Of a stretch of DNA of 64,000 nt, positions 8,056 through 16,054 are shown piece by piece; the stretch's first letter is position 1; the number at the start of each line of letters is the position of its first letter. This DNA is from CAVTWH01 sp963850915. Lineage in GTDB: Bacteria > Actinomycetota > Actinomycetes > Mycobacteriales > Micromonosporaceae. The notes beneath the pieces were generated by a model. The model worked only from the letters and a program-made list of their open reading frames with translations, was not told where the DNA came from and ran no database searches. The DNA is taken from positions 496,001 through 560,000 of the forward strand of contig CAWKND010000014.1 of assembly GCA_963850915.1 (NCBI GenBank). Direction: 5' to 3'. Made by a program: the position numbers and the translations under genes.

Positions 8056-9210
8056 GTGTCCCAACCGTCGACGCCCCTGAACCCGACGACCGACCCGGCG
8101 AGCGCCCCGGCGTCGATCGCCCCGGTCACCACCCCGGCTCAGGACGCGACGCTGCTCGAGCGCGCGCTGTTCGAGGTCAAACGGGTCATCGTGGGTCAGG
8201 ACCGGATGATCGAGCGGATGTTCGTGGCGCTCCTCTCCCGCGGCCACTGCCTGCTGGAGGGGGTACCCGGCGTGGCCAAGACGCTCGCCGTGGAGACCCT
8301 CGCGCGGGTGGTCGGCGGGTCGTTCGCCCGTATCCAGTTCACCCCCGACCTCGTTCCGGCAGATGTCGTGGGTACCCGCATCTACCGCCAGGGCAGCGAG
8401 AAGTTCGACGTCGAGCTCGGCCCGGTGTTCGTCAACTTCCTGCTCGCCGACGAGATCAACCGGGCTCCGGCCAAGGTCCAGTCGGCGCTGCTCGAGGTGA
8501 TGAGCGAGCAGCAGGTCTCCATCGGCGGCAACACCTACCAGGTACCCCGACCGTTCCTGGTGATGGCCACCCAGAACCCGATCGAGCAGGAGGGCGTCTA
8601 CCCGCTCCCCGAGGCACAGCGCGACCGGTTCCTCATGAAGATCCATGTGGGGTACCCGACGGATGCCGAGGAGCGGGAGATTGTCTACCGGATGGGTGTC
8701 TCGCCGCCCGAGCCCAACCAGGTCTTCACCGCTGCCGACCTGATCAACCTGCAGGCCAAGGCCGACGGCGTGTTCGTACACAACGCGCTGGTCGACTACG
8801 CGGTACGGGTGGTGCTGGCCACCCGGTCGCCGGCCGAGTACGGCATGCCCGAGGTCGCTCAGCTGATCCAGTACGGGGCGAGTCCGCGTGCTTCGCTCGG
8901 CATCATCCGGGCCGCCCGGGCGCTGGCGCTGCTGCGCGGCCGGGACTACGCGCTGCCCCAGGACGTGCAGGAGGTGGCGCCGGACATCCTGGTCCACCGG
9001 CTGGTACTCAGCTACGACGCGCTCGCCGACGACATCCCGGCCGAGCGCATCGTGGAGCGGATCATGGCAACCATCCCGGTACCGACGGTGGCGCCCCGGC
9101 AGAACGCGGCCCCGGTGAACCCGTCCTCGGCCGGACAGCACCACGGTGGCGCGGCCAACCACCGCCCCGGCCCGAGCGCTCCGGCGTGGCCGGGCAGTCG
9201 GCCGCTGTGA
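8056..9210 (+). CDS. MoxR-family AAA+ ATPase
   Basis: A 384-aa AAA+ chaperone-like ATPase. Walker A is GVPGVAKT near residues 69-76, Walker B is LLADEINRAP near 128-137, sensor 1 is VMATQNPIEQEG and a C-terminal lid domain follows. MoxR proteins act with VWA-domain partners in maturing or inserting metals into other protein complexes; two such partners follow here. GTG at 8056 is preferred over upstream codons because GTGGAGG precedes it and the family N-terminus is a disordered Pro/Thr-rich stretch. The C-terminal 40 residues are low-complexity. First gene of a set syntenic with Rv1479-Rv1485. Confidence 0.9.
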   Translation: MSQPSTPLNPTTDPASAPASIAPVTTPAQDATLLERALFEVKRVIVGQDRMIERMFVALLSRGHCLLEGVPGVAKTLAVETLARVVGGSFARIQFTPDLVPADVVGTRIYRQGSEKFDVELGPVFVNFLLADEINRAPAKVQSALLEVMSEQQVSIGGNTYQVPRPFLVMATQNPIEQEGVYPLPEAQRDRFLMKIHVGYPTDAEEREIVYRMGVSPPEPNQVFTAADLINLQAKADGVFVHNALVDYAVRVVLATRSPAEYGMPEVAQLIQYGASPRASLGIIRAARALALLRGRDYALPQDVQEVAPDILVHRLVLSYDALADDIPAERIVERIMATIPVPTVAPRQNAAPVNPSSAGQHHGGAANHRPGPSAPAWPGSRPL

Positions 9211-9286
9211 CCAGGCACCGTGCGCGCCGGCTGAGGCCGGCCGGCGGACAACTCCGCCAGGCAGAGGGCCGAACGGGGAGGGCGCG

Positions 9287-10267
9287 GTGAGCGGCGGCGA
9301 GCGGGCGGCCGGGATCGGGCGGCTGCGCCGGCGCAACGGCGTGGGTACCGGCGAGGACGCCGTACTGGCTGACGCGGAGCGGGCCGAGCCGGTACTGGGC
9401 AAGCTGCAGCTGCTGGTGACCCGCAAACTCGACGGGCTGCTGCAGGGCGACTACCTGGGTCTGCTGCCCGGTCCGGGTACCGAGCCCGGCGAGTCCCGGG
9501 AGTACCGGCCGGGCGACGACGTACGCCGGATGGACTGGCCGGTCACCGCCCGTACCACCGTCCCGCATGTCCGGCAGACCACCGCTGACCGTGAGTTGGA
9601 GACGTGGCTGGCGGTCGACCTGTCGGCCAGCCTTGCCTTCGGCACCGCGCTGTCGCTCAAGCGTGACCTGGCGCTGGCCGCCGCGACCGCGGTGGCGCAC
9701 CTGACCGTGCGCGGCGGCAACCGGATCGGCGCGGTCATCGGCACCGGCAGCATGATCAACCGGCTGCCCGCCCGCCCGGGCCGCAAGGAGGCGCAGGGGC
9801 TGCTCCGGGCGCTGGCCAAGACGCCGACCCAGCCCGGCCGGGCTGACCTGGGTGCGCTGATCGACGCGCTGAACCGGCCGCCGCGCCGGCGCGGCATGGC
9901 CGTGGTGATCTCCGACTTCCTGGTACCCCCGGCGCAGTGGGAGCGCCCGCTGCGGCTGCTCGGCGTCCGGCAGGACCTGCTCTGCGTGGAGGTCGTCGAC
10001 CCGCGCGAGCTGGAGCTCGGCGACTCGGGCGTGATGGAGTTCGTCGACCCGGAATCCGGTCAGCTGCACGAGGTGGACACCCGCGACGCGAAGCTGCGGG
10101 CCCGGTACGCTGCCGGCGCGGCTGCCCAGCGGGCCGCCATCGCCAGTGCCATCCGCGGCGCCGGCGCGGCGCACCTGCGGCTGCGTACCGACCGGGACTG
10201 GCTACTGGACATGGTGCGGTTCGTCGCCGCCCAGCGGCACGCGCGTACCAGGGGGACCACGAGATGA
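9287..10267 (+). CDS. DUF58 domain-containing protein
   Basis: A 326-aa soluble protein. The DUF58 core is visible as EYRPGDDVRRMDWPVTART (about residues 72-90), followed by a degenerate von Willebrand A-like region with TWLAVDLSASL and MAVVISDFLVP. DUF58 proteins are the usual partner encoded next to MoxR; the precise role is unknown. GTG at 9287 has GGGGAGGG at 9275-9282. The TGA overlaps the next gene's ATG (ATGA at 10264-10267), so translation is probably coupled. The equivalent position in M. tuberculosis is Rv1480. Confidence 0.88.
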   Translation: MSGGERAAGIGRLRRRNGVGTGEDAVLADAERAEPVLGKLQLLVTRKLDGLLQGDYLGLLPGPGTEPGESREYRPGDDVRRMDWPVTARTTVPHVRQTTADRELETWLAVDLSASLAFGTALSLKRDLALAAATAVAHLTVRGGNRIGAVIGTGSMINRLPARPGRKEAQGLLRALAKTPTQPGRADLGALIDALNRPPRRRGMAVVISDFLVPPAQWERPLRLLGVRQDLLCVEVVDPRELELGDSGVMEFVDPESGQLHEVDTRDAKLRARYAAGAAAQRAAIASAIRGAGAAHLRLRTDRDWLLDMVRFVAAQRHARTRGTTR

Positions 10268-11214
10268 TTCGCTTCCTCGAACCGTGGTGGCTGCTGGCTG
10301 TGCTGCCGGTACTCCTGCTGGCCGGGGTGTACGTGTGGCGCCAGTACCGGCGCCGGGCGTACGCCGTCCGGTTCACCAATGTGGACCTGCTCCGTACCCT
10401 CGCCCCGAAGGGCCTGGGCTACCGCCGTCACCTGGCCGCCGGGGCGTTCCTGGCGTCCCTGCTGATCCTGGCGTGCGCGCTGGCCAGGCCGGCAACCGAC
10501 GCCCGCCAGCCGCTGGAGCGGGCGACCGTGATGCTGGCGATCGACGTGTCGCTGTCGATGGAGTCCGCCGACGTGCAGCCGACCCGCATCCAAGCCGCGA
10601 AGACAGCCGCGAAGGAGTTCGTCAAGCAGCTGCCGGCCAGCTACAACGTCGGTCTGGTGTCGTTCTCCAAGTCGGCCAACGTACTGGTCTCGCCGGTCAA
10701 GGACCGGGAGGCGGTGACCCAGGCGATCGACGGGCTGCAGCTGGCCGAGGCGACGGCGACCGGGGAGGCGGTCTTCACCTGCCTCGCGGCGATCCAGTCG
10801 GTACCGGCCGACGGGGCACAGGGCGCGCCGCCGGCCCGGATCGTGCTCCTCTCGGATGGCTACCGCACGGCCGGCCGGCCGATCGAGGACGCCGCGACCG
10901 CCGCCGCGCAGGCGAACATCCCGGTCTCCACGATCGCCTTCGGTACGGACGACGGGACGGTGCAGATCCAGGGCCAGACCCAGCGGGTACCGGTGGACCG
11001 GGCCTCGCTGCAGAAGCTGGCGGAGACCACCAAGGGTCACTACTACGAGGCCAGCAGCCTGACCGAGCTCAAGCAGGTCTACCAGGACATGGGCTCGTCC
11101 ATCGGGTACAAGACAGTGCCCCGGGAGATCACCCAGTGGTACGTGGGGATCGCCCTGTTGTTCGCCTTCGCGGCGGCCGGGATGAGCCTGCTCTGGACCT
11201 CCCGGCTGCCCTGA
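10264..11214 (+). CDS. VWA-domain membrane protein (BatA-like)
   Basis: A 316-aa protein with two N-terminal transmembrane segments (WWLLAVLPVLLLAGVYVW near residues 8-25; AAGAFLASLLILACALA near 58-74), a von Willebrand A domain, and one C-terminal membrane segment (IALLFAFAAAGMSLL). The MIDAS metal site begins DVSLSMES near residue 92, and the second Thr/Asp positions fit ATATGEAVF and LLSDGYRT. It is the membrane partner of MoxR and the DUF58 protein and the counterpart of Rv1481. Start overlaps the preceding stop by 4 bp. Confidence 0.9.
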   Translation: MIRFLEPWWLLAVLPVLLLAGVYVWRQYRRRAYAVRFTNVDLLRTLAPKGLGYRRHLAAGAFLASLLILACALARPATDARQPLERATVMLAIDVSLSMESADVQPTRIQAAKTAAKEFVKQLPASYNVGLVSFSKSANVLVSPVKDREAVTQAIDGLQLAEATATGEAVFTCLAAIQSVPADGAQGAPPARIVLLSDGYRTAGRPIEDAATAAAQANIPVSTIAFGTDDGTVQIQGQTQRVPVDRASLQKLAETTKGHYYEASSLTELKQVYQDMGSSIGYKTVPREITQWYVGIALLFAFAAAGMSLLWTSRLP

Positions 11215-11250
11215 TTCTCCTGGCGTGGCTCGGTGCTGGCGCGGCCGGCG

Positions 11251-11334
11251 TTAGTGACCGCCGACGACGACGAACAGTACGGCGACCCAGATGGCCGCGA
11301 GCGTGAAACCGACTGGTGCCGCGAATCGACTCAT
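11251..11334 (-). CDS. 27-aa single-span membrane peptide
   Basis: A 28-codon frame on the reverse strand, ATG at 11334, TAA at 11251-11253. It reads MSRFAAPVGF, then a strongly hydrophobic stretch TLAAIWVAVLFVVV, ending GGH. A ribosome site GGGAG lies six bases upstream of the ATG. It sits antisense in the gap between the VWA gene and fabG, the position occupied in M. tuberculosis by the minus-strand gene Rv1482c, though that product is far larger. I do not know a named family. The Met-basic start, single hydrophobic helix and clean Shine-Dalgarno support translation; it has no predicted partner. Confidence 0.55.
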   Translation of the reverse strand: MSRFAAPVGFTLAAIWVAVLFVVVGGH

Positions 11335-11705
11335 GGGTTACTCCCAGGCAGGGCTGTTCCGGGTGGGGGACCTGGGGCGAGTCGTGGACGGGACCCGCGC
11401 GGGGGGCGACAACGCGTCGCGGGCCCGGGCGGGAGTCAGGCAGGGTCAGCCGAGCTGACCAGTGTCCCGGCCACGACTCGGAGGATCGCTATCTCGCACA
11501 GCGATCACCTCCTGGACTCGGGCCGGTCAGCTACGAGGCGATCATACGTGCTGTGTCGGTGTTGTTGATCAGCCGGTCGGCTGGCTCCGGCTCAGCCACC
11601 CGGGCCTGACTGCGCGCCGCCGGCCGGTACGCCGGTTGCTAGTCTCCACTGGTCCCACTCGTCCGGACCCACTTGTCCAGTCCCACCCGTCGGGAGGCTC
11701 CAACC
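11335..11705. promoter_or_regulatory. intergenic region with minus-strand leader and fabG promoter region
   Basis: The gap serves two directions. On the minus strand TATGAT (complement of 11541-11546) resembles a -10 box. Downstream, AGGAGGTGATC (complement of 11503-11513) is a complete anti-16S match, followed after 8 bases by GTG 11499 opening a 17-codon frame (VRDSDPPSRGRDTGQLG, stop at 11446-11448), and 111 bases later by the 27-aa peptide. A 7-bp inverted repeat GATCGCT / AGCGATC flanks the leader start. On the plus strand GGGAGG around 11693-11698 serves fabG. Confidence 0.5.
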
Positions 11706-12410
11706 GTGGCACGCACAGTCCTGGTCACCGGCGGAAACCGGGGCATCGGCCTGGCCATCGCCCAGCAGTTCGCCAAGCAGGGCGACCGGGTGGCCGTCAC
11801 CCACCGGGGCTCCGGCGCGGCTGACGGCCTGTTCGGCGTGGAGTGCGACATCACCGATCCGGCCGCCGTGGACGCCGCCTTCACGGCCGTCGAGGCCGAG
11901 CTGGGTCCGGTCGAGGTACTCGTCGCCAACGCCGGCGTCACCGACGACACGCTGTTGCTGCGGATGTCCGACGAGCAGTGGTCCCGGGTCATCGACACCA
12001 ACCTCAGCGGCGCCTGGCGCTGTGCCAAGCGCGCGTCCAGCAAGATGCTGCGCGCCAAGTGGGGTCGGATGATCTTCATCTCCTCGGTCGTCGGTCAGCT
12101 GGGCGCGGCCGGCCAGGTCAACTACGCCGCCAGCAAGGCCGGCATGGTCGGGATGGCCCGCTCGATCACCCGCGAGCTGGGCAGCCGGGGGATCACCGCG
12201 AACGTGCTGGCACCCGGCTTCGTGGAGACCGACATGACCGCCAAGCTGCCGCCCGCCGTGGCCGAGCAGTACCTCAAGCAGATCCCGGCCGGCCGGTTCG
12301 CCCAGCCCGAGGAGATCGCCGGGGTGGTGACCTGGCTGGCCGGAGAGGCCGCCGGGTACATCTCCGGAGCGATCATCCCGGTCGACGGCGGCGTCGGCAT
12401 GGGCCACTGA
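11706..12410 (+). CDS. fabG: 3-oxoacyl-ACP reductase
   Basis: A 234-aa classical short-chain dehydrogenase that reduces beta-ketoacyl-ACP with NADPH in fatty-acid elongation. Visible motifs are the cofactor loop TGGNRGIG (residues 8-15), NAG in LVANAGVTDD, the catalytic Ser in FISSVVGQLG, and YAASK near 140, then PGFVETDM and the C-terminal SGAIIPVDGG. GTG at 11706 follows GGGAGG and matches the family start. Together with fabI and hemH it reproduces the mabA-inhA-hemZ order of mycobacteria, which suggests FAS II-type elongation. fabI starts 96 bases downstream. Confidence 0.93.
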   Translation: MARTVLVTGGNRGIGLAIAQQFAKQGDRVAVTHRGSGAADGLFGVECDITDPAAVDAAFTAVEAELGPVEVLVANAGVTDDTLLLRMSDEQWSRVIDTNLSGAWRCAKRASSKMLRAKWGRMIFISSVVGQLGAAGQVNYAASKAGMVGMARSITRELGSRGITANVLAPGFVETDMTAKLPPAVAEQYLKQIPAGRFAQPEEIAGVVTWLAGEAAGYISGAIIPVDGGVGMGH

Positions 12411-12506
12411 GCCCTCGCTTCGCCGCTCTCCACTCAGCTCCATCCATTTCACCGGCCCGCCGCGTTTCACTGAGTCCGTTCACCACCGCAACGAGGAGAA
12501 GAGTCC

Positions 12507-13274
12507 GTGTCAGGTCTGCTTGCCGGCAAACGGGTACTGGTCACCGGCATCATCACCGATGCATCGATCGCGTTCTCGGTCGCCAAGCTGGCCCAGGAGC
12601 AGGGCGCCACGGTGATCCTCACCGGGTACGGGCGGCTGTCGCTGGTCGAGCGGATCGCCCGTCGGCTACCCCAGCCGGCGCCGCTGATCGAGCTGGACGT
12701 GAGCAACGCGGAGCACCTGGCGGGCCTGGCCGACCAGGTACGCCAGCACGTCGACGGACTCGACGGGGTGGTGCACTCGATCGGCTTCGCGCCGCAGAGC
12801 TGCCTGGGCGGCGGGTTCCTGACCGCGCCGTGGGACGACGTGGCCACCGCGCTGCACGTGTCGACCTTCTCGTACAAGTCGCTGGCCATCGCCTGCCTGC
12901 CGCTGATGCAGCCGGGCGGTTCGATCGTCGGACTCACCTTCGACGCCACCAAGGCCTGGCCGGTCTACGACTGGATGGGCGTTGCCAAGGCGGGCCTGGA
13001 GTCGGCCAGCCGGTACCTGGCGCTGCACGTGGGCAAGCAGGGCATCCGCTCCAACCTGGTGAGCGCCGGGCCGCTGCGTACCATGGCCGCCAAGTCGATC
13101 CCCGGCTTCGAGCAGTTCGAGGACGCCTGGGCACAGCGGGCGCCGCTGGGCTGGAACCTCACCGATCAGGAGCCCGCCGCCAAGGCGGTACTGGCGCTGC
13201 TCTCCGACTGGTTCCCGGCAACCACCGGGGAGATCGTGCACGTCGACGGCGGCTACCACGCGCTCGGCGCCTGA
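12507..13274 (+). CDS. fabI: enoyl-ACP reductase (InhA type)
   Basis: A 255-aa NADH-dependent enoyl-ACP reductase, the last step of each fatty-acid elongation round. The N-terminus GKRVLVTGIITDASIAF is very close to InhA, and the atypical catalytic pair is in VYDWMGVAKAGLE (Tyr about 154, Lys about 161). The C-terminal TTGEIVHVDGGYHA is the family hallmark. GTG at 12507 is preceded by ACGAGGAGAAGAG. The residue at the Ser94 position of InhA (GFAPQ) falls in HSIGFAPQSCLGG. Member of the fabG-fabI-hemH operon. Confidence 0.95.
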   Translation: MSGLLAGKRVLVTGIITDASIAFSVAKLAQEQGATVILTGYGRLSLVERIARRLPQPAPLIELDVSNAEHLAGLADQVRQHVDGLDGVVHSIGFAPQSCLGGGFLTAPWDDVATALHVSTFSYKSLAIACLPLMQPGGSIVGLTFDATKAWPVYDWMGVAKAGLESASRYLALHVGKQGIRSNLVSAGPLRTMAAKSIPGFEQFEDAWAQRAPLGWNLTDQEPAAKAVLALLSDWFPATTGEIVHVDGGYHALGA

Positions 13275-13355
13275 CCGCCCAACACCCTGACCTCCGAATA
13301 CCCTGACCGCCAATACCAGGCGGCCGTGCCGCGCGCCGGCGGGCGGCAGGGCAAG

Positions 13356-14402
13356 ATGACAGCCATGGAGTACGACGCCCTGCTGCTGGTGTCCTTCGGT
13401 GGCCCGGAAGGCCCCGACGATGTGCTGCCCTTCCTGCGCAACGTCACCCGCGGCCGGGGCGTACCGGAGGAGCGGCTGCGTACCGCCGCCGAGCACTACG
13501 GCCACTTCGGTGGGGTGTCCCCGATCAACGAACAGAACCGGGTACTGCTGGAGGCGATCGGCAAGGAGTTCGCCAGCCGGGGCCTGGAAATGCCGGTCTA
13601 CTGGGGCAACCGCAACTGGGATCCGTACCTGACCGACGCCGTCCGGCAGATGCGCGATGCCGGCGTGCACCGCGCGCTGGCCTTCGTCACCAGCGGGTAC
13701 GCCTCGTACTCGGCGTGCGGCCAGTACCTCGACGATCTCGACCGGGCGGGTGCCGAGGTCGGCCCCGGTACCCCGGAGATCCACAAGCTGCGGCACTACT
13801 TCGACCACCCCGGCTATGTCGAGCCGATCGCGGACGCGGTACGCGCCGCGCTGGCCGAAGTGGCCAACCCGGAGGCCCGGCTGGTCTTCACCGCGCACTC
13901 CATCCCGCTGGCCATGGCGCAGGCCAGCGGCCAGGTGACCGCTGGCGTCGGCTTCCGCTACCAGGCGCAGTTGCTGGAGACGGCCCGGCTGGTGGCGCAG
14001 CGGGTGGACCCGGCGCTGGAGTGGGACCTGGTGTGGCAGAGCCGGTCCGGCGCGCCGCAGACCCCGTGGCTGGACCCGGACATCAACGACCACCTGCGGG
14101 CACTGCACCAGCATGGCGTACCGGCGGTGGTGGTCAGCCCGATCGGCTTCATCTCCGACCACATCGAGGTGCTCTGGGATCTGGACACCGAGGCCGCGCA
14201 GACCGCCGCGGAGCTGGGTATGGGCTTCGCCCGCGCGGCCACCCCGAGTACCGATCCGCGCTTCGTCGCGATGGTCTACGAGCTGGTCGCCGAGCGGCTG
14301 GACCCGACGGTACAGCGGCGCCACCTGGGCGACCTGCCGACCTGGGACCACTGCCGGCCGGGCTGCTGCGCGGTACCCCGTCCGGCGCCCACACCCGGCT
14401 AG
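13356..14402 (+). CDS. hemH: ferrochelatase (coproporphyrin type)
   Basis: A 348-aa enzyme inserting Fe2+ into porphyrin; in Actinobacteria the substrate is coproporphyrin III (also called cpfC). Features are LLLVSFGGPEGPDDVLPFLRN at the start, a catalytic His in VFTAHSIPL near residue 188, and the SPIGFISDHIEVLWDLD metal-channel segment. Cysteines in the tail (DHCRPGCC) match the [2Fe-2S] ligands known in actinobacterial ferrochelatases. Two ATGs are possible, 13356 and 13365; 13356 has GGCAGG upstream and is preferred. Last gene of the fab-hem unit, 81 bases after fabI. Confidence 0.94.
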   Translation: MTAMEYDALLLVSFGGPEGPDDVLPFLRNVTRGRGVPEERLRTAAEHYGHFGGVSPINEQNRVLLEAIGKEFASRGLEMPVYWGNRNWDPYLTDAVRQMRDAGVHRALAFVTSGYASYSACGQYLDDLDRAGAEVGPGTPEIHKLRHYFDHPGYVEPIADAVRAALAEVANPEARLVFTAHSIPLAMAQASGQVTAGVGFRYQAQLLETARLVAQRVDPALEWDLVWQSRSGAPQTPWLDPDINDHLRALHQHGVPAVVVSPIGFISDHIEVLWDLDTEAAQTAAELGMGFARAATPSTDPRFVAMVYELVAERLDPTVQRRHLGDLPTWDHCRPGCCAVPRPAPTPG

Positions 14403-14480
14403 CGCGCGGCCGGGTGTCGGGCGACACCCCGTCGGCGGCCTGCAGGATCGCCGAAACACTCGGCTGCGAGAATCTGCCGC

Positions 14481-15260
14481 ATGACCGAACGCAAGCCCGT
14501 CGAGACCTGGCTGACCGACATGGACGGGGTACTCGTCCACGAGGGCCAGCCGGTACCCGGCGCACCGGAGTTCATCAACCGGATGCGCTCCTCGGGCAAG
14601 CCGTTCCTGATCCTGACCAACAACTCCATCTACACCGCGCGCGACCTGCAGGCCCGGCTGACCCGGATGGGCTTCGACGTACCGGAGCGGGCGATCTACA
14701 CCTCCGCACTGGCCACCGCCCATTTCCTGGACAGCCAGCGGCCGGGCAGCACCGCATACGTCATCGGCGAGGCCGGGCTGACCACGGCACTGCACAACGT
14801 CGGGTACATCCTGACCGACCACAACCCGGTCTACGTGGTACTCGGTGAGACCCGCACGTACAGCTTCGAGGCGATCACCACGGCCATCCGGCTGATCAGC
14901 AACGGGGCCCGGTTCATCTGTACCAACCCGGACGCCACCGGACCGTCGAGCGAGGGGGCGCTGCCGGCCGCCGGCTCGGTGGCCGCGTTGATCTCCAAGG
15001 CGACCGGCGTCGAGCCCTACTTCGTGGGCAAGCCGAATCCGATGATGATGCGCTCCGCGCTCAACACCATCCAGGGCCACTCGGAGACGACCGCGATGAT
15101 CGGCGACCGGATGGACACCGACATCCTGTGCGGCCTGGAGGCGGGGTTGGAGACCATCCTGGTACTCACCGGGATCAGCGCCCGCGAAGACGTGGAGCGG
15201 TACCCCTACCGCCCGTCCCGCATCGTCAACTCGGTCGCCGATTTGATGGACGAGGTCTGA
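14481..15260 (+). CDS. HAD-IIA family hydrolase (NagD-like)
   Basis: A 259-aa haloacid-dehalogenase superfamily phosphatase of the IIA (NagD) type. Motif I is LTDMDGVLVHEG (residues 11-22) with the nucleophilic Asp, motif II is LILTNNS, the C2B cap lies between, and motif III is GKPNP followed by MIGDRMDTDI. The usual substrates are small phosphorylated metabolites; none can be assigned. It begins 78 bases after hemH in the same direction and could be transcribed with it. Confidence 0.88.
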   Translation: MTERKPVETWLTDMDGVLVHEGQPVPGAPEFINRMRSSGKPFLILTNNSIYTARDLQARLTRMGFDVPERAIYTSALATAHFLDSQRPGSTAYVIGEAGLTTALHNVGYILTDHNPVYVVLGETRTYSFEAITTAIRLISNGARFICTNPDATGPSSEGALPAAGSVAALISKATGVEPYFVGKPNPMMMRSALNTIQGHSETTAMIGDRMDTDILCGLEAGLETILVLTGISAREDVERYPYRPSRIVNSVADLMDEV

Positions 15261-15427
15261 CCGCTTTTACGGCTCTTCAGATTCGAGGGTGTAGTCGGGG
15301 TCTGAATCCGCCGGTCTCGAGCAGGCTGCGGGCTGCCACCCGAACGGCTCGTGCGCCAACCGCCGGGTCACGCTGTCCCGTGGCGCCTTCGCAGCCGCAG
15401 CGCAGGCTCAGCGCGTACCGTGCGGGA

Positions 15428-16000
15428 ATGCCTGAGCCGTCACTACCCGAGATGGTCGAGGATCGGTCGACCTGGCGACTCATGACGACGCGCGCGAAGC
15501 TCGAGACCGCCTTCATCTGCGCCGCATTGGCCCTCTACGCGGCGTTCGCGCTGAAGCTTCTGCTCTTCTCCCGGCCGCCCGGTTCAGAACGATCGTTCAA
15601 CCTCATCCCGTTCGCGAGCATCTCGCACTACCTGTTCAGCGGTTCATCCGGCGTGCGGAGGTTCGCGTTCGGCAACATCGCCGGGAACGTCCTCCTCTTC
15701 ATCCCGCTCGGCTCGGCCTTGTCTGTACTGACGAGGTCGACCGTGGCGAGGACGATGCTGATCGTCGCCTCGGCGAGCGTGGCGGTGGAGATCCTCCAGG
15801 GCGTGTTCGCCTTGGGGGCGTCGGACATCGACGACGTGATCCTGAACTGCCTCGGAGGTTTCCTCGGCATCCAGTTGTTCCGCCTGCTCAGGGTCGTCGT
15901 GCGAGACCGCGACCGGGTGCGCACGGTCGTCGCGGTGCTGTCGGTCGTCGCGCTTCCGGTCCTGTCCTTCTTGCTGTTCGTCATCAGACTGCGCATGTGA
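15428..16000 (+). CDS. VanZ-like membrane protein
   Basis: A 190-aa protein with four to five hydrophobic segments. The VanZ pattern is SFNLIPFASI followed by NIAGNVLLFIPLGSAL, VEILQGVFALGASDIDDVILNCLGG and a final hydrophobic span. VanZ is linked to teicoplanin tolerance in enterococci, but most relatives are of unknown role. The ATG at 15428 is the start of the conserved frame; a second ATG at 15482 is possible and neither has a strong ribosome site. Codon use is less GTAC-rich and has more AAG-CTT type stretches than neighbours, a weak hint of separate origin. Confidence 0.75.
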   Translation: MPEPSLPEMVEDRSTWRLMTTRAKLETAFICAALALYAAFALKLLLFSRPPGSERSFNLIPFASISHYLFSGSSGVRRFAFGNIAGNVLLFIPLGSALSVLTRSTVARTMLIVASASVAVEILQGVFALGASDIDDVILNCLGGFLGIQLFRLLRVVVRDRDRVRTVVAVLSVVALPVLSFLLFVIRLRM

Positions 16001-16054
16001 GTCCAGGGCACCCCTGGGGCCGGCGCGGGTAGCCGGCCCAGGGGCGGGACAGCC

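Noticed and set aside
11462..11705. Cysteine-type leader peptide on the plus strand before fabG
   Set aside because: A CC pair occurs in an open frame, but there is no ribosome site, no terminator/antiterminator pair and no link of fabG to cysteine control.
12666..15080. 2.4-kb minus-strand open frame across fabI, hemH and the HAD gene
   Set aside because: GC-rich codon structure leaves the antisense frame open; the plus-strand genes have complete catalytic motifs.
15261..15427. Possible tRNA or structured RNA from TTCAGA...TCTGAA pairing
   Set aside because: The pairing is only 6 bp around a 19-base loop, with no T-loop or acceptor-stem pattern.
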